From Candidatus Poribacteria bacterium (lineage in GTDB: Bacteria; Poribacteria; WGA-4E; WGA-3G), in assembly GCA_022819945.1 (NCBI GenBank), contig JAJEGI010000020.1, positions 1 to 56,196 on the forward strand: a stretch of DNA of 56,196 bases. The letters run 5' to 3'. The translations under genes were made by a program, and so were the position numbers. Below the pieces are notes generated by a model that made no database searches, had not been told where the DNA came from, and worked only from the letters and a program-made list of their open reading frames with translations. This document shows positions 24,455 to 33,665 of the stretch, piece after piece. Every line of letters begins with the position of its first letter. The stretch's first letter is position 1.

Positions 24455-25471
24455 ATGGAGATGAAAAACGAATTCTTTTATCAATTCAATTGTATTGAGG
24501 ATAGCGAGTGGGTACCTGAAAAGGTAACCTTTGAAGATAGACTTGTCCAGGATTTCCGACGTTCATGGAATCATCTTTATAATTTAGAACGTCGTTATAG
24601 CCAACAGCATCTTCGGAGCGATACCGCTCGCTGGCGTTTCAAGAAACAACAAAAAGAATCCCGAAAAAAACTCATTCGCGAGCTTCGGGCATACCGTAGT
24701 AATCGGGAATTTGCACCCGATATTCATCAAAGTTTAGAAAAATGGTATCTGCAGAACCACGAAAAACGTGTGGATATTGCTTATATCCCTAAGTGGTTAT
24801 TGACCCTCTCATGGGTGGAGAACCCTGATCTTTTTCGCAACGCCAAAACTTGGGCCCATAAGTTACAATCAAACGAGGAAATACAAACGCAGAACTGTCT
24901 CAAGCAGTTACCACTAAAGGTTCAAAAATGGGTGTATGAAATTGCCGGAATGGCTGGCACGAGTTGCTCAGGTTTCGGTTCAACAGAATACAACCAGGCA
25001 ACGACAGCCTTCTTACGCGCAACATCCGAAGAATTGCAAGACTTTCTTTATGACCACGCCAGATACAACCTTGAATACCGTATCAGCTGGTATGATGCGA
25101 TCCAAGAAGTCTATGGCACTCCTCAACAGAAGCGCGTCTATCATGAGTATTTACGATCCCCGGAATGGCAGCGAAAACGTCAAGCAGTGCTGAATCGTGC
25201 AATGCGATCTTGCCTGCCTGAATCGCCCTTAATTCGTAGGGCACACGATAAATATGGACGCTTGATTGAATTCATTGAAACGGAATGGAAACCGATTTGT
25301 GAACAAGAGGAGTGTTCAAATGTCGCCGAACAAGTGCATCATTGGAACTATGAACGTGTCGGAAAAGAGCAGATAGGGATGGAATCTGAGGCATCGGAAG
25401 AAAATGATTTGATAGCTCTTTGTTGCGGATGTCACTCATCTATGCATGCTGAAGGAAAAATCGTCGGATAA
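24455..25471 (+). CDS. HNH endonuclease domain protein
   Basis: The 338-residue protein has a C-terminal HNH nuclease: a YLRSPEWQRKR helix around 230, then Cys pairs PICEQEEC, the catalytic VHHWNYERVG at about 295 and the closing CCGCHSSMH. The N-terminal two thirds are helical and charged and do not match a family I know. ATG 24455 is favoured over 24431 because AGGAG at 24441-24445 is correctly spaced. It follows mod and may be an extra restriction nuclease of the island, for example one acting on modified or foreign DNA; specificity is unknown. Confidence 0.8.
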   Translation: MEMKNEFFYQFNCIEDSEWVPEKVTFEDRLVQDFRRSWNHLYNLERRYSQQHLRSDTARWRFKKQQKESRKKLIRELRAYRSNREFAPDIHQSLEKWYLQNHEKRVDIAYIPKWLLTLSWVENPDLFRNAKTWAHKLQSNEEIQTQNCLKQLPLKVQKWVYEIAGMAGTSCSGFGSTEYNQATTAFLRATSEELQDFLYDHARYNLEYRISWYDAIQEVYGTPQQKRVYHEYLRSPEWQRKRQAVLNRAMRSCLPESPLIRRAHDKYGRLIEFIETEWKPICEQEECSNVAEQVHHWNYERVGKEQIGMESEASEENDLIALCCGCHSSMHAEGKIVG

Positions 25472-25536
25472 ATAGATTTCTACCTGTGCATTATGCGATC
25501 CGCACAGCAGATAACTATTATTAGAGGTGATTTGTT

Positions 25537-26454
25537 ATGGAGAATTTTTCATACAGAGTAGTGCCACGATATGTTAATTTGAATGGTATTATGCGGGCGG
25601 CCCGTCATTCATATTGGCAATCTAAAACGCTAATCAAATACTCAGAAGAACAATATTCACCTGTTTCACCAACATCAACAGGCACGCTTCAACTCGGAGC
25701 TCCGTCTCTTTATAAGAGTCATGAAGAGTGTGGTAAAGAAACATCCGGCTTGGTAGCAGATAATTCTGAAGGTGAAATTACAGAGACTCTTAATTGGAGT
25801 AGACAGGGAAGCCAACACATGGAAGCATTTAAAAAAAGTGTAACTGCTTCTGTGCCGGGATCGAGAGGCAATATAAAGGTTAATATAACGCGGGAACTGC
25901 CTGGTTTTTGGTTGTACTGTACTTCCATTGACCCAAGGATAATCCGTAAAAGAGTAGAACAGATGAAGAAGACTTGTCCAAAATACGATTACATGACTCA
26001 AATAGATAAGCCTGCTGCTTTCGCTAAACAGTTAGGGCATGATTTTGGGGAACAGGTTGAACCCAGCAAACACCTAAAATGTGATTTTCCTACTTGGTAC
26101 ACGATTACCTCAGCTGCAGATCGCCAACACAGACAAACGAATGATTATTATATTTTCGTCGATCATGGACCCGTCGTTTATTTGGAGGAAGAAAAACAAT
26201 CACAATTCATTAATCGTGCTGTAGAGAGGGTTCAGGGAATCACAGATTGTCCTTCTGAAGAGGAAGCTACTATCGCTTTATTTCTAAAAGATCCAAAATA
26301 TCAAGTGCAGCAGGAGTATAGGTTTGTCGTTAGAGTACCATTTCATAGTCCAAGTAAAGATAGTTTTCGTTTTAGCGTTTCAGAAGAACTCAAAAAGTTT
26401 ATGTCTCCCATTTCATACTACGCATCAAGGGCTTTGCTAAGAAAATGGCAATGA
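25537..26454 (+). CDS. Hypothetical island protein
   Basis: I do not recognise this 305-residue protein. It has no membrane segment or signal peptide. A central FWLYCTSIDPR segment and a late LKDPKYQVQQEYRFVVR stretch recall the Lys-Asp ... Glu-Tyr-Arg-Phe pattern seen near the C-terminus of DUF2971-like bacterial proteins, which is only a loose resemblance. It follows the HNH gene by 65 bp with TTAGAGGTGATTTGTT before the ATG, has similar low GC, and ends the accessory island, so a defence-related role is plausible by position only. Confidence 0.6.
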   Translation: MENFSYRVVPRYVNLNGIMRAARHSYWQSKTLIKYSEEQYSPVSPTSTGTLQLGAPSLYKSHEECGKETSGLVADNSEGEITETLNWSRQGSQHMEAFKKSVTASVPGSRGNIKVNITRELPGFWLYCTSIDPRIIRKRVEQMKKTCPKYDYMTQIDKPAAFAKQLGHDFGEQVEPSKHLKCDFPTWYTITSAADRQHRQTNDYYIFVDHGPVVYLEEEKQSQFINRAVERVQGITDCPSEEEATIALFLKDPKYQVQQEYRFVVRVPFHSPSKDSFRFSVSEELKKFMSPISYYASRALLRKWQ

Positions 26455-26843
26455 ACCCACAACGTACGTAGTCTATATTCTGAAAGTAGAATATCTTGAT
26501 GCCAAACTGGGTCAACGACCACATCCAAATATGCGAAGGTTAAAACAGTTGGAGAATTCGATAGACAGTTGGCGAGCCGACAACGCTTTTAATCCCGAAA
26601 AATCTTAAAATTCTGATCCTGATAATCCTAATAAAATTTCATAGCAAATTTCATAGCAGCTTTCAACAACCGTCCCGTTAAAATCATCGAAAACACAGTT
26701 GTAGATTGGGTTCAAGGCACTTCATAAATTTCATAGTTTTTCCGATTTGCTATGAAAACTGTGAAATTTTACACCACTTTACGGCACTGTCAACCGACAG
26801 AAACGGAAAAACTGAATGCATTTGATAAACGACACTATTTCCC
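26455..26843. other. Non-coding island boundary with inverted repeats
   Basis: No gene was found here. A perfect 13-bp inverted repeat, TTTCATAGCAAAT at 26637-26649 and ATTTGCTATGAAA at 26745-26757, encloses about 95 bp, and further TTTCATAG repeats lie beside each arm. A short ATCCTGATAATCCTAATAA-type slippage tract is at 26614-26634. The region marks the change from the AT-rich island back to normal composition. Confidence 0.55.
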
Positions 26844-26872
26844 TTGCCACCACCCACAAATTATGCTAAAAT
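26844..26872 (+). promoter_or_regulatory. Promoter giving a nearly leaderless glcD transcript
   Basis: TTGCCA (26844-26849) and TAAAAT (26867-26872) are 17 bp apart. Transcription would start at about 26879, three bases before the ATG at 26882, and no ribosome binding site is visible. The mRNA is therefore likely leaderless. Confidence 0.6.
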
Positions 26873-26881
26873 ACACACAGC

Positions 26882-28264
26882 ATGAACCAACACGACCTAA
26901 AACACCCACATAAAGAACTCCGCGACATCCTCGGAACACGCTTCAGCACAGACGATGCTATCCGAAACGCGCACGCACGCGATGCCTCATACCACCAAGG
27001 TGCACTCCCTGATGCCGTTGTCTTCCCGAAAACGAATGCCGAAGTCGCAGATATTGTCAAAATCTGTGCAAAACATAAGATACCGATCATCCCTTACGGC
27101 ACCGGCACCGGCGTTGAAGGCGCAGTCGTCGCAACCGAAGGCGCGCTTTGCATCGCACTCAACGAAATGAACCGGATCCGCCGCGTCAGTCCAGACGACA
27201 GAGACGCTACCGTCGAAGCAGGCGTAACCCGTCTCCAACTGAATACGCATCTCACAGAGATCGGCACACAACTCCACTTCTCCGTGGATCCGGGGGCAGA
27301 TGCCTCGTTAGGCGGGATGGCTGCAACCCGCGCATCCGGCACGAGTGCTGTCCGATACGGTACAATGCTCGATAACGTCCTCGGCTTGACCGTCGTCACT
27401 GCGGACGGTTCTATCGTCCACACTGGCAGCAGAGCCAGAAAATCCGCTGCAGGCTATGATCTGACGCGTCTCTTTATCGGTTCAGAAGGCACACTCGGAA
27501 TCATTACCGAAATCACGCTCAAGTTGACACGGTTGCCAGAAGCCGTTGCTTCCGCGGTCTGTGCTTTTCCGACTATAGCCGCAGCCGTAGACACCGTTAT
27601 CAAACTGATGGATGCCGGGGTCAGCATTGCCCGTATTGAACTGTTAGATGAATTGCAGATGGATGCCGTCAACAGATACGCAGGATTAGATTACGAAGTC
27701 GCACCGACGCTCTTCTTTGAGTTCCACGGGTCTGAACACGCCGTTGCTGAAAGTTCTGAGATCGCCGGTAAAATCGCAGCAGCACACGGCAGTGGCGATT
27801 TCCGATGGGCAACAGACGAAAACGAACGTAAACGGCTCTGGCAAGCCCGATACGATAGCTACTACGCCGCACTCAACCGCCGTCCGGGTTCCGTCGGCTA
27901 CGTAACCGATGTGTGTGTCCCGATCTCTCGACTCGCCGAGTGTATCGCAAAAACGAAGGCACGCCTCGCTACATCGGATCTTGTTCCCTCAATCCTCGGA
28001 CACGTCGGCGACGGAAACTTTCACGTTGTCTTCCCGCTTGAACCCAACAACAAGGACGAATTAGCAGAAGCGCAGCGACTCAGCGATCAGATTGTAGACA
28101 TCGCCTTAGAGATGGACGGCACTTGCACAGGCGAACACGGTGTCGGTGTCGGTAAACGGAACGCGTTAGAGAAGGAACACGGAGAAGCAATAGACCTGAT
28201 GCGTGCAATCAAACACGCTTTGGATCCGCTAAATCTTATGAACCCCGGTAAGGTTTTCTTGTAG
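26882..28264 (+). CDS. glcD: FAD-binding glycolate/D-lactate oxidase subunit
   Basis: This 460-residue flavoprotein of the VAO/PCMH type oxidises 2-hydroxyacids such as glycolate or D-lactate to the keto acid. The PP-loop region IIPYGTGTGVEGA, the LGGMAATRASGTSAVRYGT segment, SEGTLGIITE and the C-terminal GEHGVGVGKR with ALDPLNLMNPGKVF are all present. The Fe-S partner GlcF is encoded far away at 50056-51390 on the other strand, so the complex would be assembled from unlinked genes. It could alternatively be a stand-alone D-lactate dehydrogenase. Its promoter predicts a leaderless mRNA. The gene starts the non-island block after the AT-rich boundary. Confidence 0.9.
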   Translation: MNQHDLKHPHKELRDILGTRFSTDDAIRNAHARDASYHQGALPDAVVFPKTNAEVADIVKICAKHKIPIIPYGTGTGVEGAVVATEGALCIALNEMNRIRRVSPDDRDATVEAGVTRLQLNTHLTEIGTQLHFSVDPGADASLGGMAATRASGTSAVRYGTMLDNVLGLTVVTADGSIVHTGSRARKSAAGYDLTRLFIGSEGTLGIITEITLKLTRLPEAVASAVCAFPTIAAAVDTVIKLMDAGVSIARIELLDELQMDAVNRYAGLDYEVAPTLFFEFHGSEHAVAESSEIAGKIAAAHGSGDFRWATDENERKRLWQARYDSYYAALNRRPGSVGYVTDVCVPISRLAECIAKTKARLATSDLVPSILGHVGDGNFHVVFPLEPNNKDELAEAQRLSDQIVDIALEMDGTCTGEHGVGVGKRNALEKEHGEAIDLMRAIKHALDPLNLMNPGKVFL

Positions 28265-28289
28265 CCGCAAACTTAGGGAGAAAATTCCG

Positions 28290-28802
28290 ATGAAAAACTT
28301 AACGTTAATTTTCGCAGGAATGTTGCTTTTCGCTACACCGGCCTTTTCTGAACTCAGCGACTCGGATCTTCAACGTATCCGAGAAGTCGTCCAGATCGCT
28401 GTAGCCGCCGAAGGAAAACAGATACGCACGGAAATGACCGCCGCAATCAATGACTCTGAAAAACGGATGAAGGAGTACGTCGACCTAAAAATATCAGAGG
28501 TTAACTCAAAGTTTGCACAGGTTAATTCACAGTTTGTGCAAGTTAACAACACCATTGACGAAGTGGGTAAGCGACTGAATATTGCCTTCACGGTGTTAGG
28601 ATGGTTATTTGCCTTAGTCATCGCAGCGATTGGTATCCCACAACTAATCACAGCGTTTAGACAACGCGGGCAAGAACGCCTGCAAACTTCAGTCGAAGAA
28701 CTCCGCACCGCGTATGCTGAAGTATTAGCTGAATTAAAACAGTTAAAGACAGAAAATGAAGATCTCAAACAACGTGTGCTGTCGCAGTCCGAACCGTCAT
28801 AG
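28290..28802 (+). CDS. Small coiled-coil protein with signal peptide and one membrane helix
   Basis: The 170-residue product begins with a signal sequence (MKNLTLIFAGMLLFATPAFS), followed by a helical stretch with repeated SKFAQVNSQFVQVNN units, one transmembrane helix near 98-121 (AFTVLGWLFALVIAAIGIP) and a C-terminal coiled coil (VEELRTAYAEVLAELKQL). It matches no specific family. The N-terminal part would lie outside the membrane and the coiled coil inside, or the reverse. It sits 25 bp after glcD with GGGAGAAAATTCCG before the ATG, so it is probably co-transcribed; its link to the oxidase is unclear. Confidence 0.75.
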   Translation: MKNLTLIFAGMLLFATPAFSELSDSDLQRIREVVQIAVAAEGKQIRTEMTAAINDSEKRMKEYVDLKISEVNSKFAQVNSQFVQVNNTIDEVGKRLNIAFTVLGWLFALVIAAIGIPQLITAFRQRGQERLQTSVEELRTAYAEVLAELKQLKTENEDLKQRVLSQSEPS

Positions 28803-28844
28803 TCTACAGTTTTGTGTCTCGTGAAGTGTATCTAAAACAAAAAC

Positions 28845-29843
28845 ATGCAAAATAGATTGAAAATCCTCATCACCGATTACGCATGGGTCTCTATCGAACC
28901 CGAACGACAGGTCCTTGCCGAAATCGGCGCAGAACTCATCGCAGCGGAAACTGGCGACGAACCGGAACTGCAAACGCTCGCACCGACGATGGACGGTATC
29001 CTCACCTGCTGGAATCCTGTCCGAGAGCCAGTCATCACTGCCGCAAAAAAGTGTCAGATTATCGCGCGCTACGGCATCGGACTCGACAACATTGATGTAG
29101 ACGTAGCAACTGCACACGGCATCGTTGTTACAAACGTCCCCGCCTACTGTATGGACGAGGTTTCTGACCACGCGATGGGACTCCTATTGGCGTGTGCCAG
29201 AAAAATTCCGCGCTTCGATCGGACTGTCAGAAACGGCGTATGGGACCAGAACACCGGACCGGAGATGCACAGAATCCGTGGCAAAACCCTTGGCATCGTC
29301 GGGTTCGGACGGATCGGACAGGCGATTATCCCAAAGGCGAAAGCGTTCGGACTTACAATCAACGTCTGCTCTCCGCGTACAGATCCCAAACGCATCGAGC
29401 AACAAGGCGCACAAAAGGTCTCATTCCAAGAACTTCTTACAACGTCCGACTTTATCACGATCCACGCGCCGTTGACACAGGAAACAGAACACATGTTCAG
29501 CACTGCCGAATTCCGTGCGATGAAACCGGCAGCGTTCTTAATCAATACGGCACGCGGCGGTATCGTAGACACCACCGGACTCACAACCGCACTCCGAAAC
29601 GGAGACATCGCCGGTGCAGGCTTAGATGTCTTGGAAACCGAGCCTCCTGAACCAGATACCGAACTCCTAACGCTTGATAATGTCGTCGTTACACCGCACG
29701 CCGCATTCGTCTCAGAAGACGCAATCCTTGAACTGGAGGTCACCGCTGCCAGATGTGTAGCACAAGTGCTCACAGGACAACTGCCGGAATCCGTTGTGAA
29801 CCCATCGGTCTTAGAACAACCAAACCTCCGAGCAAATTTTTAA
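28845..29843 (+). CDS. D-2-hydroxyacid dehydrogenase, phosphoglycerate dehydrogenase-like
   Basis: The 332-residue protein has the D-isomer-specific 2-hydroxyacid dehydrogenase fold: nucleotide motif GIVGFGRIG, the ARYGIGLDNID substrate-domain signature, catalytic Arg in NTARGGIVD, Glu in LDVLETEPP and His in VVTPHAAF. It lacks the ACT domain of SerA, so it may act on glyoxylate, hydroxypyruvate or another keto acid rather than make serine. This fits its place after the glycolate-type oxidase gene. ATG follows 42 bp after the coiled-coil gene. CtbP-like paralogs are common, so the substrate is open. Confidence 0.88.
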   Translation: MQNRLKILITDYAWVSIEPERQVLAEIGAELIAAETGDEPELQTLAPTMDGILTCWNPVREPVITAAKKCQIIARYGIGLDNIDVDVATAHGIVVTNVPAYCMDEVSDHAMGLLLACARKIPRFDRTVRNGVWDQNTGPEMHRIRGKTLGIVGFGRIGQAIIPKAKAFGLTINVCSPRTDPKRIEQQGAQKVSFQELLTTSDFITIHAPLTQETEHMFSTAEFRAMKPAAFLINTARGGIVDTTGLTTALRNGDIAGAGLDVLETEPPEPDTELLTLDNVVVTPHAAFVSEDAILELEVTAARCVAQVLTGQLPESVVNPSVLEQPNLRANF

Positions 29844-29966
29844 ATATGAACCCTGGGCCGCTCTCCATTACATTACGAGCGGGTTTCTGGTTAATTTTCA
29901 ACTATGTTTGAGGGTTTTGGTGGATGCCCGAAAGCCAAAACAGTAACCCATAGGCGTAGCAGAAGG

Positions 29967-30056
29967 GTTTTGCTTAGATGTTTCTTCAGATATACCTCAG
30001 AATAACGTTATTTATCCAATCCACCTGACCAAACCGAAAGGAATAATTAAAAAAAT
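29967..30056 (+). repeat. Dispersed repeat carrying the trpB ribosome binding site
   Basis: The block matches 1046-1141 over its length, from GTTTTGCTTAGATGTTTCTTC through AGATATAC to CACCTGACCAAACCGAAAGG. The AAGGAATAATTAAAAAAATG end supplies the ribosome site and start codon of trpB. A shorter copy of the last 30 bases precedes the PhyH gene at 42023. Confidence 0.6.
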
Positions 30057-31248
30057 GCAACAATTTCCTGATGCAACTGGGCATTTTGGACAATTCGGAG
30101 GCAGATACGTCCCCGAAACCCTGATGCCTGCCCTCTTAGAACTCGAAGACGCATACAACGCACTCAAAGATAACACCGACTTCGAAGAAGAATTCCAGTA
30201 CTACCTCCGCGAATACGTCGGGCGCCCCAACCCACTCTATTACGCCGAGCGTCTGACGGAAACCCTCGGTGGTGCGAAGATATACCTCAAACGGGAAGAC
30301 CTCAACCATACGGGCGCCCATAAAATCAATAGCGCAATTGGTCAAATTCTTCTCGCACGCTGGATGGGCAAAAAACGCATCATCGCTGAAACGGGTGCCG
30401 GACAACACGGCGTCGCAACTGCCACTGTCGCCGCAAAATTCGATATGGAATGCGAAGTCTACATGGGTGAAGAAGACATAGAACGGCAGGCACTTAATGT
30501 TTTCCGTATGCAGTTGATGGGAACGAAAGTCGTGCCAGTGAACTCCGGTTCCCGTACCCTCAAAGATGCGATTAACGCCTGTTTCCGCGACTGGGTCACC
30601 AATGTCCGCACGACCTACTTACTGCTCGGTTCAGTTGTCGGCGCGCATCCGTATCCGATGATCGTCCGAGACTTCCAAGCCGTCATCGGTGAAGAAGCGA
30701 GAGCCCAGATTTTAGAACAAGAAGGCGCGTTGCCGGATTGTGTCGTCGCCTGTGTCGGTGGCGGTAGTAACTCGCTCGGTATGTTCTACCCCTTTTATGC
30801 CGATGAATCCGTCCGGATGATCGGCGTAGAAGCCGCCGGTGAGAGCATCCGTAGCGGACGACACGCAGCACCACTCACTGCAGGCAGCGTCGGTGTCTTT
30901 CACGGTGCCAAGTGCTACCTATTGCAAGAAGACGATGGACAGATAACGCCTGCACACTCCATCTCTGCAGGGTTAGATTATCCGGGTGTCGGACCCGAAC
31001 ACAGTTATTACCGTGAAACCGGTAGAGCCGAATACGTCCCGATCACAGACGCAGAAGCCGTGGAAGGGTTCCAGTTACTATCAGAGACAGAGGGTATCAT
31101 CCCCGCATTAGAATCCGCACACGCCATCGCGTATCTACGAGAACTCGCGCCTAAACTCAGTAAAGAGAAAGTCATCGTCGTATGCCTTTCAGGCAGAGGC
31201 GATAAAGATGTCTACACCATCGCAAAAGAATTAGGCATCAGCCTCTAA
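30055..31248 (+). CDS. trpB: Tryptophan synthase beta chain
   Basis: TrpB condenses indole with L-serine using pyridoxal phosphate to form tryptophan. The 397-residue protein has the TrpB1 hallmarks: [14 protein letters not shown] at the start, the PLP lysine Lys90 in HTGAHKIN, the phosphate-binding GGGSNS loop, EAAG, and a C-terminal LSGRGDKD. No trpA or other trp gene is beside it, so this is an isolated trpB whose alpha subunit must come from elsewhere or which uses free indole. The ATG and AAGGAA site belong to a dispersed repeat. No attenuator was seen in the 210 bp upstream. Confidence 0.95.
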   Translation: MQQFPDATGHFGQFGGRYVPETLMPALLELEDAYNALKDNTDFEEEFQYYLREYVGRPNPLYYAERLTETLGGAKIYLKREDLNHTGAHKINSAIGQILLARWMGKKRIIAETGAGQHGVATATVAAKFDMECEVYMGEEDIERQALNVFRMQLMGTKVVPVNSGSRTLKDAINACFRDWVTNVRTTYLLLGSVVGAHPYPMIVRDFQAVIGEEARAQILEQEGALPDCVVACVGGGSNSLGMFYPFYADESVRMIGVEAAGESIRSGRHAAPLTAGSVGVFHGAKCYLLQEDDGQITPAHSISAGLDYPGVGPEHSYYRETGRAEYVPITDAEAVEGFQLLSETEGIIPALESAHAIAYLRELAPKLSKEKVIVVCLSGRGDKDVYTIAKELGISL

Positions 31249-31415
31249 TTTCGCATGAATTTATCTGGAACATTGCCAATGTGATTCTTCACAGCACCTC
31301 TGACTCGTATTTAATTGAAAAAAATTACCTTTGAGATGTACGCTATGGTATAATTGCCTCAGTCAATTTTTAATTCATATCCACGAGGCGATATTATAAC
31401 AGAGGAGAAAACACA

Positions 31416-31661
31416 GTGACAAGCATTGCAAAAATCCAAGAAGAAATTCTGGTACTCTCTGAAACCGATTACCTACAATTAAAACAATGGTTTGATGAGT
31501 TAGCGTGGGAAAAATGGGATCGGCAGATTGAAGGGGATTCAAACGCCGGCAGACTGGATTTCTTAATTGACGAGGCCCGTGAAGCGAAGGAAAAGGGAAC
31601 ACTTAAGAATCTCGAGATCCAGTATGATGAAATGAATCCTTCAGGGAATTTTAAGTCCTGA
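31416..31661 (+). CDS. Orphan antitoxin-like small protein, GTG start
   Basis: The 81-residue protein has a helical start (IAKIQEEILVLSETDYLQLKQWFDELAWEKWD) followed by a charged tail (LIDEAREAKEKGTL), a pattern common in small antitoxins that pair with RelE/ParE toxins. No toxin gene follows, since the HEAT-repeat gene starts 18 bp later. GAGGAG at 31402-31407 precedes the GTG at 31416. A TATAAT at 31349-31354 may be its -10. Either an orphan antitoxin or a small regulator. Confidence 0.65.
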   Translation: MTSIAKIQEEILVLSETDYLQLKQWFDELAWEKWDRQIEGDSNAGRLDFLIDEAREAKEKGTLKNLEIQYDEMNPSGNFKS

Positions 31662-31679
31662 TTATAGCGAGGTGGCACG

Positions 31680-32294
31680 ATGACCCGCGAAACTGTAGAT
31701 GCTGGTTCAAGTCTGTCTCTACAACAAAAAGCCCGCAAGTTCATCGGTTGGTTCTTACACCGAGACGGTCCCGTTCGGAATTGGCGATATATCCCGACAC
31801 ACGTGTTGCTGCGAAAACTACGATCCGAATCCGCAGAAATGCGCGCCTACGCCGCCGAAGGGTTAGGCGGGGTCGGCGATGTCCACGCTGTCGCGCCGCT
31901 CATTGATGCCCTAACCGATAACAACTCAACCGTTCGCCGATTTGCGATCTCTTCCCTCGGAAAGATCCGTGATGCCCGCGCCATTGATGTCCTCATCCCG
32001 TTCCTACAAGACGAAGAACCGGATATGCGCTGCGCCGCCGCCGTCGCGCTCGGAGAATTAGGACTCACCGAAGACAGGTTTTCAACACCACCCGTACAGG
32101 TGATAGAGGCACTGATAAACAGTGTAACAGACAGCGATAGAGCCGTCTGCTCCGCTGCGATTGTCGCCTTAGGCAGAATCGGCAACCCGCAAGCCGTCTC
32201 TGCGCTCAACGCACTCGCAGAAACCACCGACAGCGAATGGATCCGCCGTTACATCAGCGAAGCACTCCATCAAATTGAAGAACAGAACGCTTAA
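31680..32294 (+). CDS. HEAT-repeat protein
   Basis: The 204-residue protein consists of about four HEAT or PBS-lyase-type repeats: MRAYAAEGLGGVGD, VRRFAISSLGKIRD, MRCAAAVALGELG and VCSAAIVALGRIGN, each followed by a helix with AVAPLIDAL or a variant. Such solenoids are protein-binding scaffolds. No catalytic domain is visible. It is 18 bp from the antitoxin-like gene and probably shares its transcript. Partner unknown. Confidence 0.85.
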   Translation: MTRETVDAGSSLSLQQKARKFIGWFLHRDGPVRNWRYIPTHVLLRKLRSESAEMRAYAAEGLGGVGDVHAVAPLIDALTDNNSTVRRFAISSLGKIRDARAIDVLIPFLQDEEPDMRCAAAVALGELGLTEDRFSTPPVQVIEALINSVTDSDRAVCSAAIVALGRIGNPQAVSALNALAETTDSEWIRRYISEALHQIEEQNA

Positions 32295-32325
32295 TTGATT
32301 AAGCAAGTTTTCAGTGAATTTTAAT

Positions 32326-32355
32326 TTGAATTAACCATTCGTACTGTGCTATCAT
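32326..32355 (+). promoter_or_regulatory. Predicted sigma70 promoter
   Basis: TTGAAT (32326-32331) and TATCAT (32350-32355) are 18 bp apart, 24 bp before the ATG of the CopG-type antitoxin gene. Confidence 0.5.
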
Positions 32356-32378
32356 AATAAAGCAGTTATATAGTCGCG

Positions 32379-32648
32379 ATGATGAAACCTAAAAAAATTC
32401 CACAAACAGATTCAATTCGGGAACTCGCCGAGTTCTGGGACACACACGACTTAACCGATTTTGAAGATGAACTTGAAGAGGTACGGGAGCCTGTTTTTCA
32501 GCCCGGAGTCACCGTTCCATTAACGCCAAGAGACGCTAAAATCGTTAACGCAATCGCGAAGGCGCGCGGAATCTCTCCACGTGCATTAATTCAGAAATGG
32601 ATTAGTGAACGCATTGAAGAATCGTTAAAACCGACAGTTGAGCCTTAA
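32379..32648 (+). CDS. CopG/RHH-type antitoxin-like protein
   Basis: The 89-residue protein contains the segment AEFWDTHDLTDFEDELEEV, typical of CopG-family antitoxins (often paired with BrnT or RelE-like toxins), followed by a ribbon-helix-helix-like VPLTPRDAKIVNAIAKARGI. It would bind DNA and neutralise a toxin, but no toxin gene adjoins it; era starts about 100 bp downstream. The start is ATGATG; the first ATG is used. Orphan antitoxin or regulator. Confidence 0.75.
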   Translation: MMKPKKIPQTDSIRELAEFWDTHDLTDFEDELEEVREPVFQPGVTVPLTPRDAKIVNAIAKARGISPRALIQKWISERIEESLKPTVEP

Positions 32649-32747
32649 AAACGCGCGATGAGGTTCCGTCAGCTTGCATTAGAAACCTTATACTATTCTG
32701 CATTCTCTACTTTAAAGGGCATCACAACGCTCCTATTTTCAATAACT

Positions 32748-33665
32748 ATGGACGAAATCCAAAACTTCAAATCCGGTTACGTTAGCATCATCGGCGCACC
32801 TAACGTCGGGAAATCGACGCTGCTTAACGCTATCTTAGGGCAGAAATTAGCGATCGTCACCCCGAAACCACAGACAACGCGTAACCAGATTCGTGGAATC
32901 CTCACCACGGACACCTATCAAATTATCTTTGTCGATACCCCCGGGCTGATGAACCCAAAGTACCGCTTACAAAGCGAAATGGTCAAAACCGCTTATGGTG
33001 CTTTAGCCGACGCTGATGTCGTACTTTTTGTGATTGATGTCGCGCGCCGAGACCCAGATATCGAAGAGACAATCCTAAAACGCCTCAAACGTATTAAATC
33101 GACAACAATCCTCGTGCCCAATAAAGTAGATCTCGTCGAAAAACGCACCCTACTCCCTATCTTTGAAGACTACAGCCAAAAGTTTGAATTTGCGCATATA
33201 ATCCCCATCTCCGCCTTAACCGCCGATGGGGTCCCAGTGCTTCTTGAGCAGATTGAAGATTATTTACCACCCGGACCGCAGTACTTTCCAGAGGATCAAC
33301 TCAGCGATCTCCCCGAACGGTTCTTCATCGCTGAAACCGTCCGAGAGAAAATTATGCTCATGACGCAACGCGAGATCCCCTACGCATCCGCTGTCGTCGT
33401 TGAAGAATTTGAAAAACGCCAGACAAACAAATCAGGCGAGATTCTTTATATCCGTGCCATCATCTACGCAGAACGACAGACACAGAAGCAAATTATCATC
33501 GGAAAAGGGGGTAAGTTAGTCAAACGGGTCGGCGAACTCGCACGCATTGATATCGAAAAATTCTTAGATGAACGCGTCTTCTTAGAACTCTACGTAACAG
33601 TCAAAGCCGATTGGCGCAGAGACGCACGCAAACTCAAGGAATTAGGTGGCTTTATGGATATTTAA
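32748..33665 (+). CDS. era: GTPase Era
   Basis: Era binds GTP and the 3' end of 16S rRNA in 30S subunit maturation. From ATG 32748 the protein has 305 residues, normal for Era. G1 GAPNVGKS is at 16-23, followed by TTR switch I, DTPG (G3), NKVD (G4) and a C-terminal KH domain with IIIGKGGKLVKRVG. A 30-codon in-frame upstream extension lacks homology and was dropped. It is downstream of an antitoxin-like gene, not in the usual recO or rnc context. Identification is firm. Confidence 0.95.
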   Translation: MDEIQNFKSGYVSIIGAPNVGKSTLLNAILGQKLAIVTPKPQTTRNQIRGILTTDTYQIIFVDTPGLMNPKYRLQSEMVKTAYGALADADVVLFVIDVARRDPDIEETILKRLKRIKSTTILVPNKVDLVEKRTLLPIFEDYSQKFEFAHIIPISALTADGVPVLLEQIEDYLPPGPQYFPEDQLSDLPERFFIAETVREKIMLMTQREIPYASAVVVEEFEKRQTNKSGEILYIRAIIYAERQTQKQIIIGKGGKLVKRVGELARIDIEKFLDERVFLELYVTVKADWRRDARKLKELGGFMDI

